DNA from: JABFXX01 sp964419605 | GTDB lineage: Bacteria > Myxococcota_A > Polyangia > Haliangiales > Haliangiaceae | Length of the DNA: 64,000 nt | Direction of reading: 5' to 3' | Assembly: GCA_964419605.1 (NCBI GenBank) | Contig: CAYQQM010000009.1 | Coordinates: forward strand, 19,235-83,234 | Shown here: in pieces, positions 41,661 through 51,193 of the stretch | Layout of the letters: every line of letters begins with the position of its first letter | How positions within the stretch are numbered: the stretch's first letter is position 1 | Made by a program: the position numbers and the translations under genes | Notes under the pieces: generated by a model | Seen by the model: the letters and a program-made list of their open reading frames with translations, nothing else | Database searches by the model: none | Told to the model about the DNA's origin: nothing

Positions 41661-42736
41661 TGCGCCGCGCCATTGCCAAGGACATCGCGCTCCTGGTGCG
41701 CGACCGTGGCGCACTGGTGAGCCTGTTCGCGCTGCCGGTAGTTTTTATGATGGCGTTCGGATCGGTGTTTAGTTTTGGTGCCGACGCCCGTAGCGACCGG
41801 ACGATCGCTGTGTGGTATCCGCCCAACGATCCACGCGGCAGCGAACTAGTTCGCGCGCTTGCCGCGGTGCCCGGATTCGCGCCATCGCCCCGCAGTTCCG
41901 CCGCGGATGTGCGTCGCGCCGTTGCACGCGAAGATGCCGCTGCCGGGCTCGTGCTACCGGCACAAACCGACGCACCGATCGAGCTGGTCATCGATCTCGG
42001 CGCGCCGCTGCAGGTCCGAGTCCCTATCGAAAAAGCGCTGGAATCCATCACAACGCACGCGCTCGCACCGCCGGCACATCCGCTCGCGATCGAGACGCGC
42101 TCGCCGCCGGGTATCGCGCCCCCAATCGCGCGGCTCACGAGCTTCCAGGTCACTGTACCGGGCAATGCGGTGCTGTTTGGATTCTTCATTACGCTGACGG
42201 TTGCGATGACGTTTTGTTCGGAGCGCCGCAGCGGCACTTGGCGCCGCCTCCTTGCGGCTCCGGTACCGCGCTGGAAGGCGCTGGTCGCAACGCTGCTGCC
42301 GTATTTTCTGGTCGGAAATGCACAGCTGTTCTTTCTGTTTTCGATCGGCGCACTGGTCTTTGGCATGCAGATCGCCGGCTCGGTCGCTGCACTGGCAGCG
42401 ATCTCAGTCGCCGTGGTCATTTGTGCGGTGGCGCTCGGACTGCTGTTTGCTGCGCTCGGCGGCAGTGAGCGCCAGTTGGGCGGCATCGGATCGGTGGTTC
42501 TGTTGATCATGGGCCTAGTTGGCGGCTGCATGGTGCCGCGCCTCGCGATGCCGCCGTTCATGAAGGCGCTTGGACTCGCGGTCCCGCATAGCTGGGCGCT
42601 CGACGGCTATTATGCTGTGCTCGTGCGGAACAGCACATCGCTAGCCGACGTGGGTCCTGCGATCATCGCGCTTTTAGCGTTTGCGGCAGGCTTTGCGACC
42701 CTTGGCGTGTCGCTATTTCGGTTCGAGCGGTCCTGA
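41657..42736 (+). CDS. ABC-2 type exporter permease
   Basis: 359 residues from ATG 41657, overlapping the ATPase stop. One N-terminal transmembrane segment (LVSLFALPVVFMMAFGSVF), a large extracytoplasmic region (about 45-165), then five membrane segments (AVLFGFFITLTVAMTF, QLFFLFSIGALVF, LGGIGSVVLLIMGLVGG) and ERRSGTWRRLLAAPVPRWKA, the typical ABC-2 ERE.GT..RL..AP motif. Substrate unknown; placement at the head of the carotenoid operon suggests export of a lipid or pigment, or a drug-type role. Confidence 0.9.
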   Translation: MMRRAIAKDIALLVRDRGALVSLFALPVVFMMAFGSVFSFGADARSDRTIAVWYPPNDPRGSELVRALAAVPGFAPSPRSSAADVRRAVAREDAAAGLVLPAQTDAPIELVIDLGAPLQVRVPIEKALESITTHALAPPAHPLAIETRSPPGIAPPIARLTSFQVTVPGNAVLFGFFITLTVAMTFCSERRSGTWRRLLAAPVPRWKALVATLLPYFLVGNAQLFFLFSIGALVFGMQIAGSVAALAAISVAVVICAVALGLLFAALGGSERQLGGIGSVVLLIMGLVGGCMVPRLAMPPFMKALGLAVPHSWALDGYYAVLVRNSTSLADVGPAIIALLAFAAGFATLGVSLFRFERS

Positions 42737-42762
42737 CAAGTCGATTCTGAGGTAACGATACG

Positions 42763-43920
42763 GTGTTGGCGGGCACCCTCGACTACGAGTATGTATTAGT
42801 AGGCGGCGGCCTGCAAAATGGGCTTATCGCCCTCGCAATTCGCGCATCGCAACCCCAGGCCCGGATCGCGATGATCGAGCGCGGTGATGCGCCCGGCGGC
42901 AATCACACCTGGTGTTTTCATGCCCGCGACGTGACCGCCAGCGCGCAGGTCTGGATCGATCCGATCGTCGCGGTTCGCTGGCCCGGTTACGATGTGATGT
43001 TTTCGGACTACGAACGCCGGCTCGATACGCCGTACGCGTGCGTGCAATCTGCGAATCTTGCCCAGTGCGTAACTGCGGCCCTGGCGGAGCCGGGGTCCCG
43101 GCTGTACGCTCGCTCAATCGCGATCGAAGTGCGAGCCAATGGAGTCACGGTACGCGACGAGGACAATCGCGAGCACGAACTCCACGCCACCGCGGTCATC
43201 GACGCGCGCGGGCCGAGCTGCGTTGCATCGGACAACTGCGCATGGCAAAAGTTCGTCGGCCAGGAGCTTGTCGTCGGCGCGCCTCATGGCCTCGATCGAC
43301 CGATTTTGATGGATGCGCGCGTCGAACAATCCGACGGGTTTCGCTTCTTTTACGTACTACCGCTCGCCTTTGACCGCTTGCTCGTCGAGGACACGTACTT
43401 CAGCGACCGTGCCGATCTCGACGTCGGATCCTTGCGGCGCGAAATCGCAGCCTATTGCGACCGGCGCGGCTGGAGCCTCACGCGAGTGGTGCGCGAAGAG
43501 ACCGGTCTACTGCCGATGCCGCTAAACCCCACGCCGCCAACGGTGCGGGCGCCGCTCGTTGCCGGCTACGCAGGAGGCTGGTTTCATCCGGTCACCGCGT
43601 ATTCGTTTCCGATCGCTGCTCGGCTGGCCGCGTTTGTCGCGAGTCGCCCGGCTGAAGCGCTCATTGGCGACGAACTCCACAGTCTAGCTCGCATCCATGG
43701 GCGTCAACTCGCGTTTGGCGGCAAGCTCAACCGCATGATGTTTCGTTGGTATCCGCCCGCCAAGCGCCACCACGTGCTCGCGCGGTTTTACCAACGCTCG
43801 CCAGCATTGATCGAACGGTTCTATGCACTTGAGCTCACCGCTATGGACCGCGCTCGCATGTTTATGGGGCGGCCCCCCAAAGGCCTATCGCTACGCGCGG
43901 CGTTAGGCGGTGCAATATGA
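42763..43920 (+). CDS. crtY: Lycopene beta-cyclase (CrtY)
   Basis: 385 residues from GTG 42763. The Rossmann FAD/NAD motif YEYVLVGGGLQNGLIALAI at the N-terminus, HTWCFH at about 48, FFYVLPLAFDRLLVEDTYFS and VAGYAGGWFHPVTAYSFPIA define bacterial CrtY, which cyclises lycopene ends to beta rings. It overlaps crtE by 4 nt. No crtZ or crtW is in the window. Confidence 0.9.
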   Translation: MLAGTLDYEYVLVGGGLQNGLIALAIRASQPQARIAMIERGDAPGGNHTWCFHARDVTASAQVWIDPIVAVRWPGYDVMFSDYERRLDTPYACVQSANLAQCVTAALAEPGSRLYARSIAIEVRANGVTVRDEDNREHELHATAVIDARGPSCVASDNCAWQKFVGQELVVGAPHGLDRPILMDARVEQSDGFRFFYVLPLAFDRLLVEDTYFSDRADLDVGSLRREIAAYCDRRGWSLTRVVREETGLLPMPLNPTPPTVRAPLVAGYAGGWFHPVTAYSFPIAARLAAFVASRPAEALIGDELHSLARIHGRQLAFGGKLNRMMFRWYPPAKRHHVLARFYQRSPALIERFYALELTAMDRARMFMGRPPKGLSLRAALGGAI

Positions 43921-44939
43921 AACTATCGCCGCGCCCGGCAACGCCGCCAACCCTAGTCGATGCACTGGCGCGCGCGATCGGTCCAGGTGGCGCGAGCGAG
44001 CTCGACCCGTCGGTGCCCGCACAGATCTGGCAGCGCGCGCTGTCAGGGCCTGCGTTCGACTTTCTGTCACGGCCGGGCAAGGAATTGCGCGCGTCGATCG
44101 TACGGGCAGGCTCGCTGCTGGGCGGCGGCGACCTCGGGGAGATGACCGACCGAGTGGCGTTTATCATTGAAGTACTGCATGCCGGATCGCTCATCGTCGA
44201 CGATGTTCAGGACAGCTCCCGCGAGCGCCGCGGTGGACCGACGCTGCACGAACGCTATGGCGTGCCCCTTGCCATCAACACAGGATCGTGGATGTACTTC
44301 TGGGCTCAGGCCGAACTCGCCGAGCTGGGTCTTTCGCCGCAAGCGGAGCTGGAGGCGCAGCGCGCGACGATCACCACGCTCGCTCGCTGTCACCAGGGCC
44401 AGGCTCTCGACCTTTCCGTGCGCGTTGCCGATATCGACGTTGCAGAAGTCCCGGCGGTCGTCGCGGCCACCACGCGACTCAAGACCGCGGGCCTGTGTCG
44501 CCTTGCGGCAGAACTGGGTGCGATCGCCGCGGCCGCCCCGGCGGCGCAACGCCAGGCGATCGGCCGATTTGGCGAAGCAATGGGAACTGGATTGCAAATG
44601 CTCGACGACCTTGGCTCGCTGACCTCCCCGCGCAGACGAACCAAGGGATACGAGGACCTGCGCGCCGGGCGGCCGACATGGCCGTGGGCCTGGCTCGCGC
44701 AACACCGCTCGTTTGCCTGGTCGCGATGCGCGGCCTTGGGGCGTGCTGTTACTGAAGGCAGCGGCGACGCGGATGCCCTCATCGCAGTCTTGACTGAAGA
44801 AATTGGTGCGATCGGCCGCAGCGAGGTGCGCGCCACCCTCGAGGCGGCCCGGAACGACCTCGAGACGACGTTCGGCACGACTCCGGTTATCGATCGCGTG
44901 GTTCGCGACCTCGCCTCCATGGAGCACAGTTTTGGCTAG
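43917..44939 (+). CDS. crtE: Polyprenyl/geranylgeranyl diphosphate synthase (CrtE)
   Basis: 340 residues. First Asp-rich motif in LIVDDVQDSSRERRGGPTLH; substrate-binding Arg/Lys in RPGKELRASIVRAG; GQALDLSV; the second Asp-rich region is reduced to LQMLDDLGSL without the final Asp, an unusual form. It condenses IPP with allylic diphosphates to give GGPP. ATGA overlap with crtY and a TTG overlap with crtI show coupled translation. Confidence 0.88.
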   Translation: MKLSPRPATPPTLVDALARAIGPGGASELDPSVPAQIWQRALSGPAFDFLSRPGKELRASIVRAGSLLGGGDLGEMTDRVAFIIEVLHAGSLIVDDVQDSSRERRGGPTLHERYGVPLAINTGSWMYFWAQAELAELGLSPQAELEAQRATITTLARCHQGQALDLSVRVADIDVAEVPAVVAATTRLKTAGLCRLAAELGAIAAAAPAAQRQAIGRFGEAMGTGLQMLDDLGSLTSPRRRTKGYEDLRAGRPTWPWAWLAQHRSFAWSRCAALGRAVTEGSGDADALIAVLTEEIGAIGRSEVRATLEAARNDLETTFGTTPVIDRVVRDLASMEHSFG

Positions 44940-46491
44940 CCAGCGCGGTCTGCGCGTCGCAGTCATCGGATCCGGCTTCGGTGGCCTGGCAGCGGCGATC
45001 CGCCTCGCCACTGCGGGTGTCGACGTCACGGTGTTTGAGTCGCGCGACTTGCCCGGAGGACGCGCCTATGTATACCGAGAGGGCGGCTATACGTTCGACG
45101 CTGGACCTACAGTCATCACCGCTCCACACTGCATCGAAGAGCTGTTCACCGGCGCTGGACGATCGCTTTCCGACTACGTCGAGCTGTTACCAGTGCTGCC
45201 GTTCTACCGACTGTTCTGGACTAGCGACGGCGTCACGTTCGATTACGACGGCGATGGAGAGCGCATGCGCGACCAGATTCGCGCACTGCGTCCCGACGAC
45301 GCTGAAGGCTATCAACGGTTCGTCGCGTACTCCAAGCGCGTGTTCGAAGCAGGATATGTCGACCTCGCCCACACGCCGTTCCCACGGTTTTCAGACATGC
45401 TGCGCGTCGCACCCAAGCTCGCGGCGTTGCGTGCCGATCGCAGCGTTTACAAAACCGTAGCAAAGTTCGTAAAAGACGAGCACGTGCGCGAAGCGCTGTC
45501 GTTCCATTCTCTCCTTGTCGGAGGAAACCCCTACGAAACGTCTTCGATCTACACCCTCATCCACTACCTCGAGCGAAAATGGGGCGTGTTCTTTCCAAGG
45601 GGTGGAACCGGCACTCTGGTTGCAGCGATGACCCAGCTGCTCGCCGAGCTCGGCGGCGAACTTCGCCTGTCCACTGCGGTAACGCGGGTGAAGCTTACCC
45701 AAAGCGACGGCCGCATCCAGCATCTCGTTACAAGCGCGGCGCAACCCAACGAGCCGTTTGACATCGTCGTGTCGAACTCGGATCTACTCCACACCTACGC
45801 CGCCCTGTACGGTGAAGAACCCAACGCGAAACCGATGGCCAAACGAGTCGCAAAGTTGGACTGGTCGATGTCGTTGTTCGTGTTGTACTTCGGCACCAAC
45901 CGCGACTACGCCGGGCAGATCGCCCACCACACCGTGATCTTTGGCCCGCGCTACCGCGGCCTACTCGACGACATCTTTCACGGCCATGCGCTACCGGACG
46001 ATTTTTCACTGTACCTGCACGCACCCCATGTCACCGATCCATCGCTGGCGCCGCCCGGTGGGGGAACGTTTTACGTGCTATCCCCTGTGCCGCATCTCGG
46101 CAATGCTCCACTCGATTGGTCCGCGATCGGCACTTCGTACGGGGATCGCATTCTCACAGCGCTGGAACAACTGTTGCCGGATCTGCGCCAGCACGTCGTC
46201 GTGCGACGCCACTTCACACCCCAGGATTTTCGCGACCAACTTGTTGCCCACCATGGCTCGGCGTTCTCGGTCGCACCCACGCTGTTGCAGAGCGCGTACT
46301 TTCGTCCGCACAATAAGGATCATCGAATCCCGGGGCTGTACATCGTCGGTGCCGGTACGCATCCAGGAGCTGGCGTACCGGGGGTGATCAATGGCGCCAA
46401 AGCCACGGTCTCGCAGATCGCCAAAGACTACGGACTCGCCAACGCGACGACATCGGCTCACAGTGCGGCCGAGGAACGCGCATTCGCATGA
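44932..46491 (+). CDS. crtI: Phytoene desaturase (CrtI)
   Basis: 519 residues from TTG 44932 overlapping the crtE stop; no ATG fits in this frame before the FAD motif. N-terminal dinucleotide fold VAVIGSGFGGLAAAIRLATA, LPGGRAYVYREGGYTFDAGP, and the C-terminal carotenoid-oxidoreductase signature LYIVGAGTHPGAGVPGVING are diagnostic. It converts phytoene towards lycopene. Length is normal for CrtI. Confidence 0.95.
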   Translation: MASQRGLRVAVIGSGFGGLAAAIRLATAGVDVTVFESRDLPGGRAYVYREGGYTFDAGPTVITAPHCIEELFTGAGRSLSDYVELLPVLPFYRLFWTSDGVTFDYDGDGERMRDQIRALRPDDAEGYQRFVAYSKRVFEAGYVDLAHTPFPRFSDMLRVAPKLAALRADRSVYKTVAKFVKDEHVREALSFHSLLVGGNPYETSSIYTLIHYLERKWGVFFPRGGTGTLVAAMTQLLAELGGELRLSTAVTRVKLTQSDGRIQHLVTSAAQPNEPFDIVVSNSDLLHTYAALYGEEPNAKPMAKRVAKLDWSMSLFVLYFGTNRDYAGQIAHHTVIFGPRYRGLLDDIFHGHALPDDFSLYLHAPHVTDPSLAPPGGGTFYVLSPVPHLGNAPLDWSAIGTSYGDRILTALEQLLPDLRQHVVVRRHFTPQDFRDQLVAHHGSAFSVAPTLLQSAYFRPHNKDHRIPGLYIVGAGTHPGAGVPGVINGAKATVSQIAKDYGLANATTSAHSAAEERAFA

Positions 46492-47612
46492 CTACCGCAG
46501 CACTCACCACCCAGCCGCCAGCGGCGATCGCCCGCGCGACGATTTCACATCATTCCAAGAGCTTTGCCTTGGCGAGCGCGCTGTTGGGCAGACGCGTACG
46601 CGACCAGACCGCGATCGTATACACATGGTGCCGCCGCGCTGACGATGCTGTCGACGCTGCGAGCTCCGACCCGCGCACTGCGTTAGCGCAGCTGCGACTG
46701 GAACTCGACGACGTATATTCCCAACGCGCCGTCGATCCCGTACTTGCTGCGTTTGCCGAGGTGGTGCGCGACCGGGCCATTCCGCGGTGCTATCCGGACG
46801 AACTGCTCGCCGGAATGGCCATGGACGTCGAGTCGACCCGCTATCGCACCCTCGATGACCTTATCACGTACTGCTGGCGCGTCGCTGGCGTGGTCGGCCT
46901 CATGATGAGCCACGTGTTCGGCGTTTCGACCAACTCGGCACTGCCGCGCGCAGTACACCTCGGCATCGCGATGCAGCTCACCAACATCTGCCGCGATGTG
47001 GTCGAGGACTGGGAGCGCGGTCGGCTCTACGTGCCCGATGCTGTACTCGAACGCCATGGTGCAGCCGGCCTTCGGGATCAGATAGTACCTCGCCGCAGTG
47101 ATTTTGACGGGTTCCGGTCGCCGAGGCGCGCCGAGCGCGAGGCTTGCGGAATAAGCGCTACTGGCGGTAACGCGACGAAGCGTAACGATGCGATCGGCGA
47201 TGGATCGGCGGCCCGAACCGATCAAAATCACTGCGGCGAGGTACTAAGCCAGCCTCTACCGCCGCAGGCCGTGCCAGCGATCGGGCGCGCGGTCGAAGAA
47301 CTTCTTGCGCTCGCCGACCGCTACTACCGATCCGGCGATCGCGGCATTCCCGCGTTGCCGTGGCGCGCCGCTTTGGCCGTGCGAGCTGCGCGCGGCGTGT
47401 ATTCCGCGATTGGCGACCGCATCGCGTGCTCCGGCTTCGACGTTACCGCCGGTCGCGCCGTGGTGCCGCGCGGTCAAAAATTCGCCAAGGTGGCGGGAGC
47501 CGTTGGCGGGGTCCTCGCATCGGCGCCGGCCCGTTGCCTGCGCGCGGCCACTGGATACACCTCGAGGATCCCTTCGATAACGCTGGAGTATCGCGATGTC
47601 CCACCTCCCTAA
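46488..47612 (+). CDS. crtB: Phytoene synthase (CrtB) with in-frame MITE insertion
   Basis: 374 residues. Active-site Asp motifs DDAVD in CRRADDAVDAASSDP and DVVED in NICRDVVEDWERGRLYVP are intact, as are SKSFALASALLGRRVRDQ and the C-terminal LADRYYRSGDRGIPALPWRA. Between I199 and S254 are 54 residues (VPRRSDFDGFRSPRRAEREA onward) encoded entirely by the 164-bp element at 47083-47246. Removing it plus one TA copy restores a 320-residue protein reading GLRDQISQPLPPQAVP, a normal CrtB length. The insertion is just after the second Asp motif, so activity may be altered. ATGA overlap with crtI. Confidence 0.93.
   Translation: MTTAALTTQPPAAIARATISHHSKSFALASALLGRRVRDQTAIVYTWCRRADDAVDAASSDPRTALAQLRLELDDVYSQRAVDPVLAAFAEVVRDRAIPRCYPDELLAGMAMDVESTRYRTLDDLITYCWRVAGVVGLMMSHVFGVSTNSALPRAVHLGIAMQLTNICRDVVEDWERGRLYVPDAVLERHGAAGLRDQIVPRRSDFDGFRSPRRAEREACGISATGGNATKRNDAIGDGSAARTDQNHCGEVLSQPLPPQAVPAIGRAVEELLALADRYYRSGDRGIPALPWRAALAVRAARGVYSAIGDRIACSGFDVTAGRAVVPRGQKFAKVAGAVGGVLASAPARCLRAATGYTSRIPSITLEYRDVPPP
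47083..47246. mobile_element. MITE with ~25-bp terminal inverted repeats inserted in crtB
   Basis: Left end TAGTACCTCGCCGCAGTGAT then TTTGA; the right end is its exact reverse complement, TCAAAATCACTGCGGCGAGG then TACTA. Partial symmetry extends to about 35 bp (GGTTCCGG versus CCCGAACC). TA on both sides fits an IS630/Tc1-mariner-type target duplication. Net gain is 162 bp (54 codons) with no stop in the crtB frame. It has no coding capacity of its own. A second, partial copy lies at 33204-33255. Confidence 0.9.
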
Positions 47613-48228
47613 CACCGAGTTGATTGGAGCCCAGCCGGCCCGCCCTTCCACGGCGGCCTCGAGCAATCCACTGGTCGTCTACGTCGGCCGGATGCGCGAA
47701 TTTCAGCGCGCCGACTGGCTCGTGTATTTGACGTGGGTTGGCCTGATGCTGGGACTTGTCGCATCCACCGGCGGATTCTTGCTCGCCGGCTCGCGAGCCG
47801 GTGTATCGTTTCCAACGGAAGCGTGGCTCGTGCCGATCGGAGCGGGAGTGTTTACCGTTGCAATCGCCATCGACACCATCGGCCACCGCACGATCTACAA
47901 AGAAGTCCTCCGCGGCGGTGAGCAGCTGGTCCATCACATTACGATTTTCTGCGGCATCGCCAGCTGCGTACTCCTCGTGCTCGCCTATGGCCGAAGCGGC
48001 GTGTGGGTGCCAGCGATGGTGTTTACGGTTCTGTCGGTAGTGTACAGCCTGATCGATGAAGCGTTTCATTGGAAGCGCTACACCAGCAGTCACGCCGACC
48101 CGGTCGAGATGTGGAGCCACGTCGGCATTTTCATTGGCCACAGCACGATGATGCTCGGCTGGTGGCGCTTCTACCAACTCGGATATCCCGGCGTGCGCGA
48201 AACGCTCGCGGCGATCAGCGGTTCGTGA
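47596..48228 (+). CDS. His-rich polytopic membrane protein of the carotenoid operon
   Basis: 210 residues, overlapping crtB by 17 nt. Four to five membrane segments (LVYLTWVGLMLGLVAS, WLVPIGAGVFTVAIAI, ITIFCGIASCVLLVLA, PAMVFTVLSVVYSLI, SHVGIFIGHSTMMLG). Three E/D-X3-H motifs lie near the membrane faces (E109-QLV-H113, D154-EAF-H158, E171-MWS-H175), with further His 97, 114, 166, 182. That is the ligand density of a membrane metalloenzyme such as a hydroxylase, but it lacks the HxxHH boxes of CrtW/CrtZ. I do not recognise the family. Position suggests carotenoid modification. Confidence 0.7.
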   Translation: MSHLPNTELIGAQPARPSTAASSNPLVVYVGRMREFQRADWLVYLTWVGLMLGLVASTGGFLLAGSRAGVSFPTEAWLVPIGAGVFTVAIAIDTIGHRTIYKEVLRGGEQLVHHITIFCGIASCVLLVLAYGRSGVWVPAMVFTVLSVVYSLIDEAFHWKRYTSSHADPVEMWSHVGIFIGHSTMMLGWWRFYQLGYPGVRETLAAISGS

Positions 48229-48233
48229 CCGCG

Positions 48234-48803
<570 letters not shown>

Positions 48804-48955
48804 TAGTTGCGCCGGCGCGCTCTGAACCGCGGTCCATCGACGCAACAGCTTGCGTGCCATCGAGCAACTCGTTGCTCGGTCATCGCGACCGTCTGAATCA
48901 CAAACGGGAAAAGCTTGCCCCGGGGGTTGGCTCGACGCTTGCTACTCGTTGCGCC

Positions 48956-50353
48956 ATGGCAACACTCCCCCATCTGATCGCCGCCGTCGTGGTCTTCAAT
49001 CTCCTCGGGTGCGCTTCGGCCCCAGTTGCGAAGTCGCAAGTGTTCCGTCGGCCCGCCCGGATATCGGGACAGCCAAGCGCCACGATCCCCCAGCCGGAAA
49101 TCCGCACCAGCTCAGCCGGCCCGCTGTGGATGACGACTCCGCCCAACTCCTGGGGCACCCTCAAGGTGACGGCGTTCGACTCAAACACCAGCCTCGGCAA
49201 GCCGTTCCGTGCCACCGCCGTCATAGAAAGTGACAGCGCGCTCTCGGTGCCCCTGCTGATCGGCAAACCGGTGGTCATCGGTGCGGAGCTGCCCTCAAGC
49301 CAAAGAGTACTCGTGCACGGATACGTCAGCCAAATCGCTGCGTCGACCCCGAACTCGAACGACAACCACCAATACCAGATCGAGATCGAGCCATGGCTGC
49401 AAGCGATGGCTCGAGAGGTCCACTTTCGCGTGTTCCACGATCGGACGGCGCCCGAGATCCTCGAGGAGATGTTCAACCGTTACCCAACGGCGTCGTATCG
49501 CATGGAGCTGACCCGCGAATATCCGATTCACGAAACGATGGTCCAGTACCGAGAAACCGACCTCAACTTCACGCAGCGCCTCATGGAGCACGTGGGCATC
49601 TATTACTCGTGGGAACACTCGGAGCGCGGTCACGTCCTCGTCCTTCGCGACACCAATCCGCCCACCGGGGTAGGCCCCAAGGTCACGGTGAAAGCCTCCG
49701 ATATCGACCGCACCCACAAGCTTGCTGCGAATATCTACACGCTCAACGATTTCGACGTGCGAACGCCAGGAGCGAATCTGACCGCCAGCGCGCGCGCCAA
49801 GCGCGACGGACTCACCGATACTGAGGTCGAAGATATCGAGGTCGGCACGTACCGCACGCCCAAGGAGGCGCGATGGTATTCTTCGATTCGCCTCGACGAA
49901 CTGCGATCGAAAACCGAAACGATCACCGTGCCGGTGACCTATAGTACGAACCTGGAAGCCGGTGTGCTGTTCGACGTGGGAGACTCTTCAGGTCAAAAGC
50001 AAACCTACCTCGTCACTGAATCCGAGCTCACCGGGCGCGCGGACAGGGTCACCGGCCGGGTGGCAGCAATCCCAGTCGACCAAGAGTTCCGGCCATCGCG
50101 CCAGACGCCGTGGCCGCAAGTCTCGGGAACACTCGTTGCAACGGTGCTAGAGCCAGCGACCAACGTCAATGGAGTGACCCGGTGCAAACTTGAGTTCCCG
50201 TGGCCGACAGAAGGCCGCGCGCGCGCCTATCTGTGGGGTATCGTCGATCCCACGCTCCCGGTGAGCAAAGGCGACCACGTGAGCGCCGTATTCATGGATG
50301 GATCGGCGGCTCAGCCGGTGGTCACCGCCATCGTCCGCAGGAACGCGCCCTAA
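48956..50353 (+). CDS. VgrG-like spike protein with lipoprotein signal
   Basis: 465 residues from ATG 48956. MATLPHLIAAVVVFNLLGC ends in a lipobox Cys 19, which conventional VgrG lacks. The body is VgrG: SLGKPFRATAVIESDSALSV, SRVHFRV-type REVHFRVFHDRTAPEILEEM, the hallmark VQYRETDLNFTQRLMEHVGI plus YYSWEHSERGHVLVLRD, and an OB-like C-terminus (VSGTLVATVLEP, FPWPTEGRARAYLWGIVDPT). It is shorter than typical T6SS VgrG (about 600) and lacks the long beta-helix tail. No other T6SS or phage-tail gene is in the window. Confidence 0.82.
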   Translation: MATLPHLIAAVVVFNLLGCASAPVAKSQVFRRPARISGQPSATIPQPEIRTSSAGPLWMTTPPNSWGTLKVTAFDSNTSLGKPFRATAVIESDSALSVPLLIGKPVVIGAELPSSQRVLVHGYVSQIAASTPNSNDNHQYQIEIEPWLQAMAREVHFRVFHDRTAPEILEEMFNRYPTASYRMELTREYPIHETMVQYRETDLNFTQRLMEHVGIYYSWEHSERGHVLVLRDTNPPTGVGPKVTVKASDIDRTHKLAANIYTLNDFDVRTPGANLTASARAKRDGLTDTEVEDIEVGTYRTPKEARWYSSIRLDELRSKTETITVPVTYSTNLEAGVLFDVGDSSGQKQTYLVTESELTGRADRVTGRVAAIPVDQEFRPSRQTPWPQVSGTLVATVLEPATNVNGVTRCKLEFPWPTEGRARAYLWGIVDPTLPVSKGDHVSAVFMDGSAAQPVVTAIVRRNAP

Positions 50354-50378
50354 CTCCGTCGCCCACTGTGTCTATGGG

Positions 50379-51086
50379 TCACGGCCGAGCGCGACGGCGA
50401 CGTGCGACGAACCCCACCGCGAGCGCCACGAGCCACCCCCCGCCGCCGACTGCCGTACATCCGCCGTTGATCTTGCCGCCGCTGTTCGGATCGTCGGCGG
50501 GCAGGCCGCCGTCTGGCATGTCAGCGGGCGGCGGATCCACCGGCTCTGGTGCCGAATTGGACAGTGTTAGGTCAGCGCAGTTGAAGTAGATGTCGTCGCT
50601 GAGAGGGTCCACGGTATAGGGCTGTTTGTCGGTCATTACCTGGATGAACTGTAGAGTACAGTTGTTGCACTCCATCGCAGGCAACGTGACCATCCAGCTA
50701 AGCGATCCATCGGGGATCCGATCGGCGAGGATATGCGCACCCGTGCCAGCATGAATCATTCCCGTCAGATTCTCGGTCGGAAATCCCTGTGGACCGGGGC
50801 CTACCGGAGGAATGTGAAACGTATCGCCGTTGGGCTGGAATGCGATGCGGTAATAGCCTGTGTGATTGAACGTTTCCTTCCAGGTCACCGTAATCTGTTG
50901 TCCAGGCTTGAAGGCGGTAACGCGATCTTGCTGCCGCACCTGTCCGTTGACTCCGCAATGCTCGAACTTCTGGTCGTTTCCGATCTCGGTATCGATTCGA
51001 GACTTTGGGCTAGTCAGGTGAATATGGGCATCGGCGAGGCCAACGCCCAGCGCGACAAAAGCAGCAATTGCAACGACAGTCCGCAT
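50379..51086 (-). CDS. LPMO-like exported protein with MYXO-CTERM tail
   Basis: 235 residues. Signal peptide 1-20 (MRTVVAIAAFVALGVGLADA) is predicted to expose His21 as mature N-terminus (HIHLTSPKSRIDTEIGNDQK), the first ligand of a copper histidine brace; FNHTGYYRIAF may supply the second. DGSLSWMVTLPAMECNNCTL and DDIYFNCADLTL are beta-sandwich strands. The layout matches the myxobacterial polysaccharide-monooxygenase-like family named after SCE4755. The tail INGGCTAVGGGGWLVALAVG then RRRRARP is a Cys-containing Myxococcota sorting signal. Confidence 0.8.
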   Translation of the reverse strand: MRTVVAIAAFVALGVGLADAHIHLTSPKSRIDTEIGNDQKFEHCGVNGQVRQQDRVTAFKPGQQITVTWKETFNHTGYYRIAFQPNGDTFHIPPVGPGPQGFPTENLTGMIHAGTGAHILADRIPDGSLSWMVTLPAMECNNCTLQFIQVMTDKQPYTVDPLSDDIYFNCADLTLSNSAPEPVDPPPADMPDGGLPADDPNSGGKINGGCTAVGGGGWLVALAVGFVARRRRARP

Positions 51087-51193
51087 GACTCGATGATCGC
51101 ACCAATCTCGGCCAACTCAACGAATTTCGACGACGGACCACCGCAGCGTGACGCAACGCACACCCTGCGTGCACGCCGTTATACCGGCTGCGC

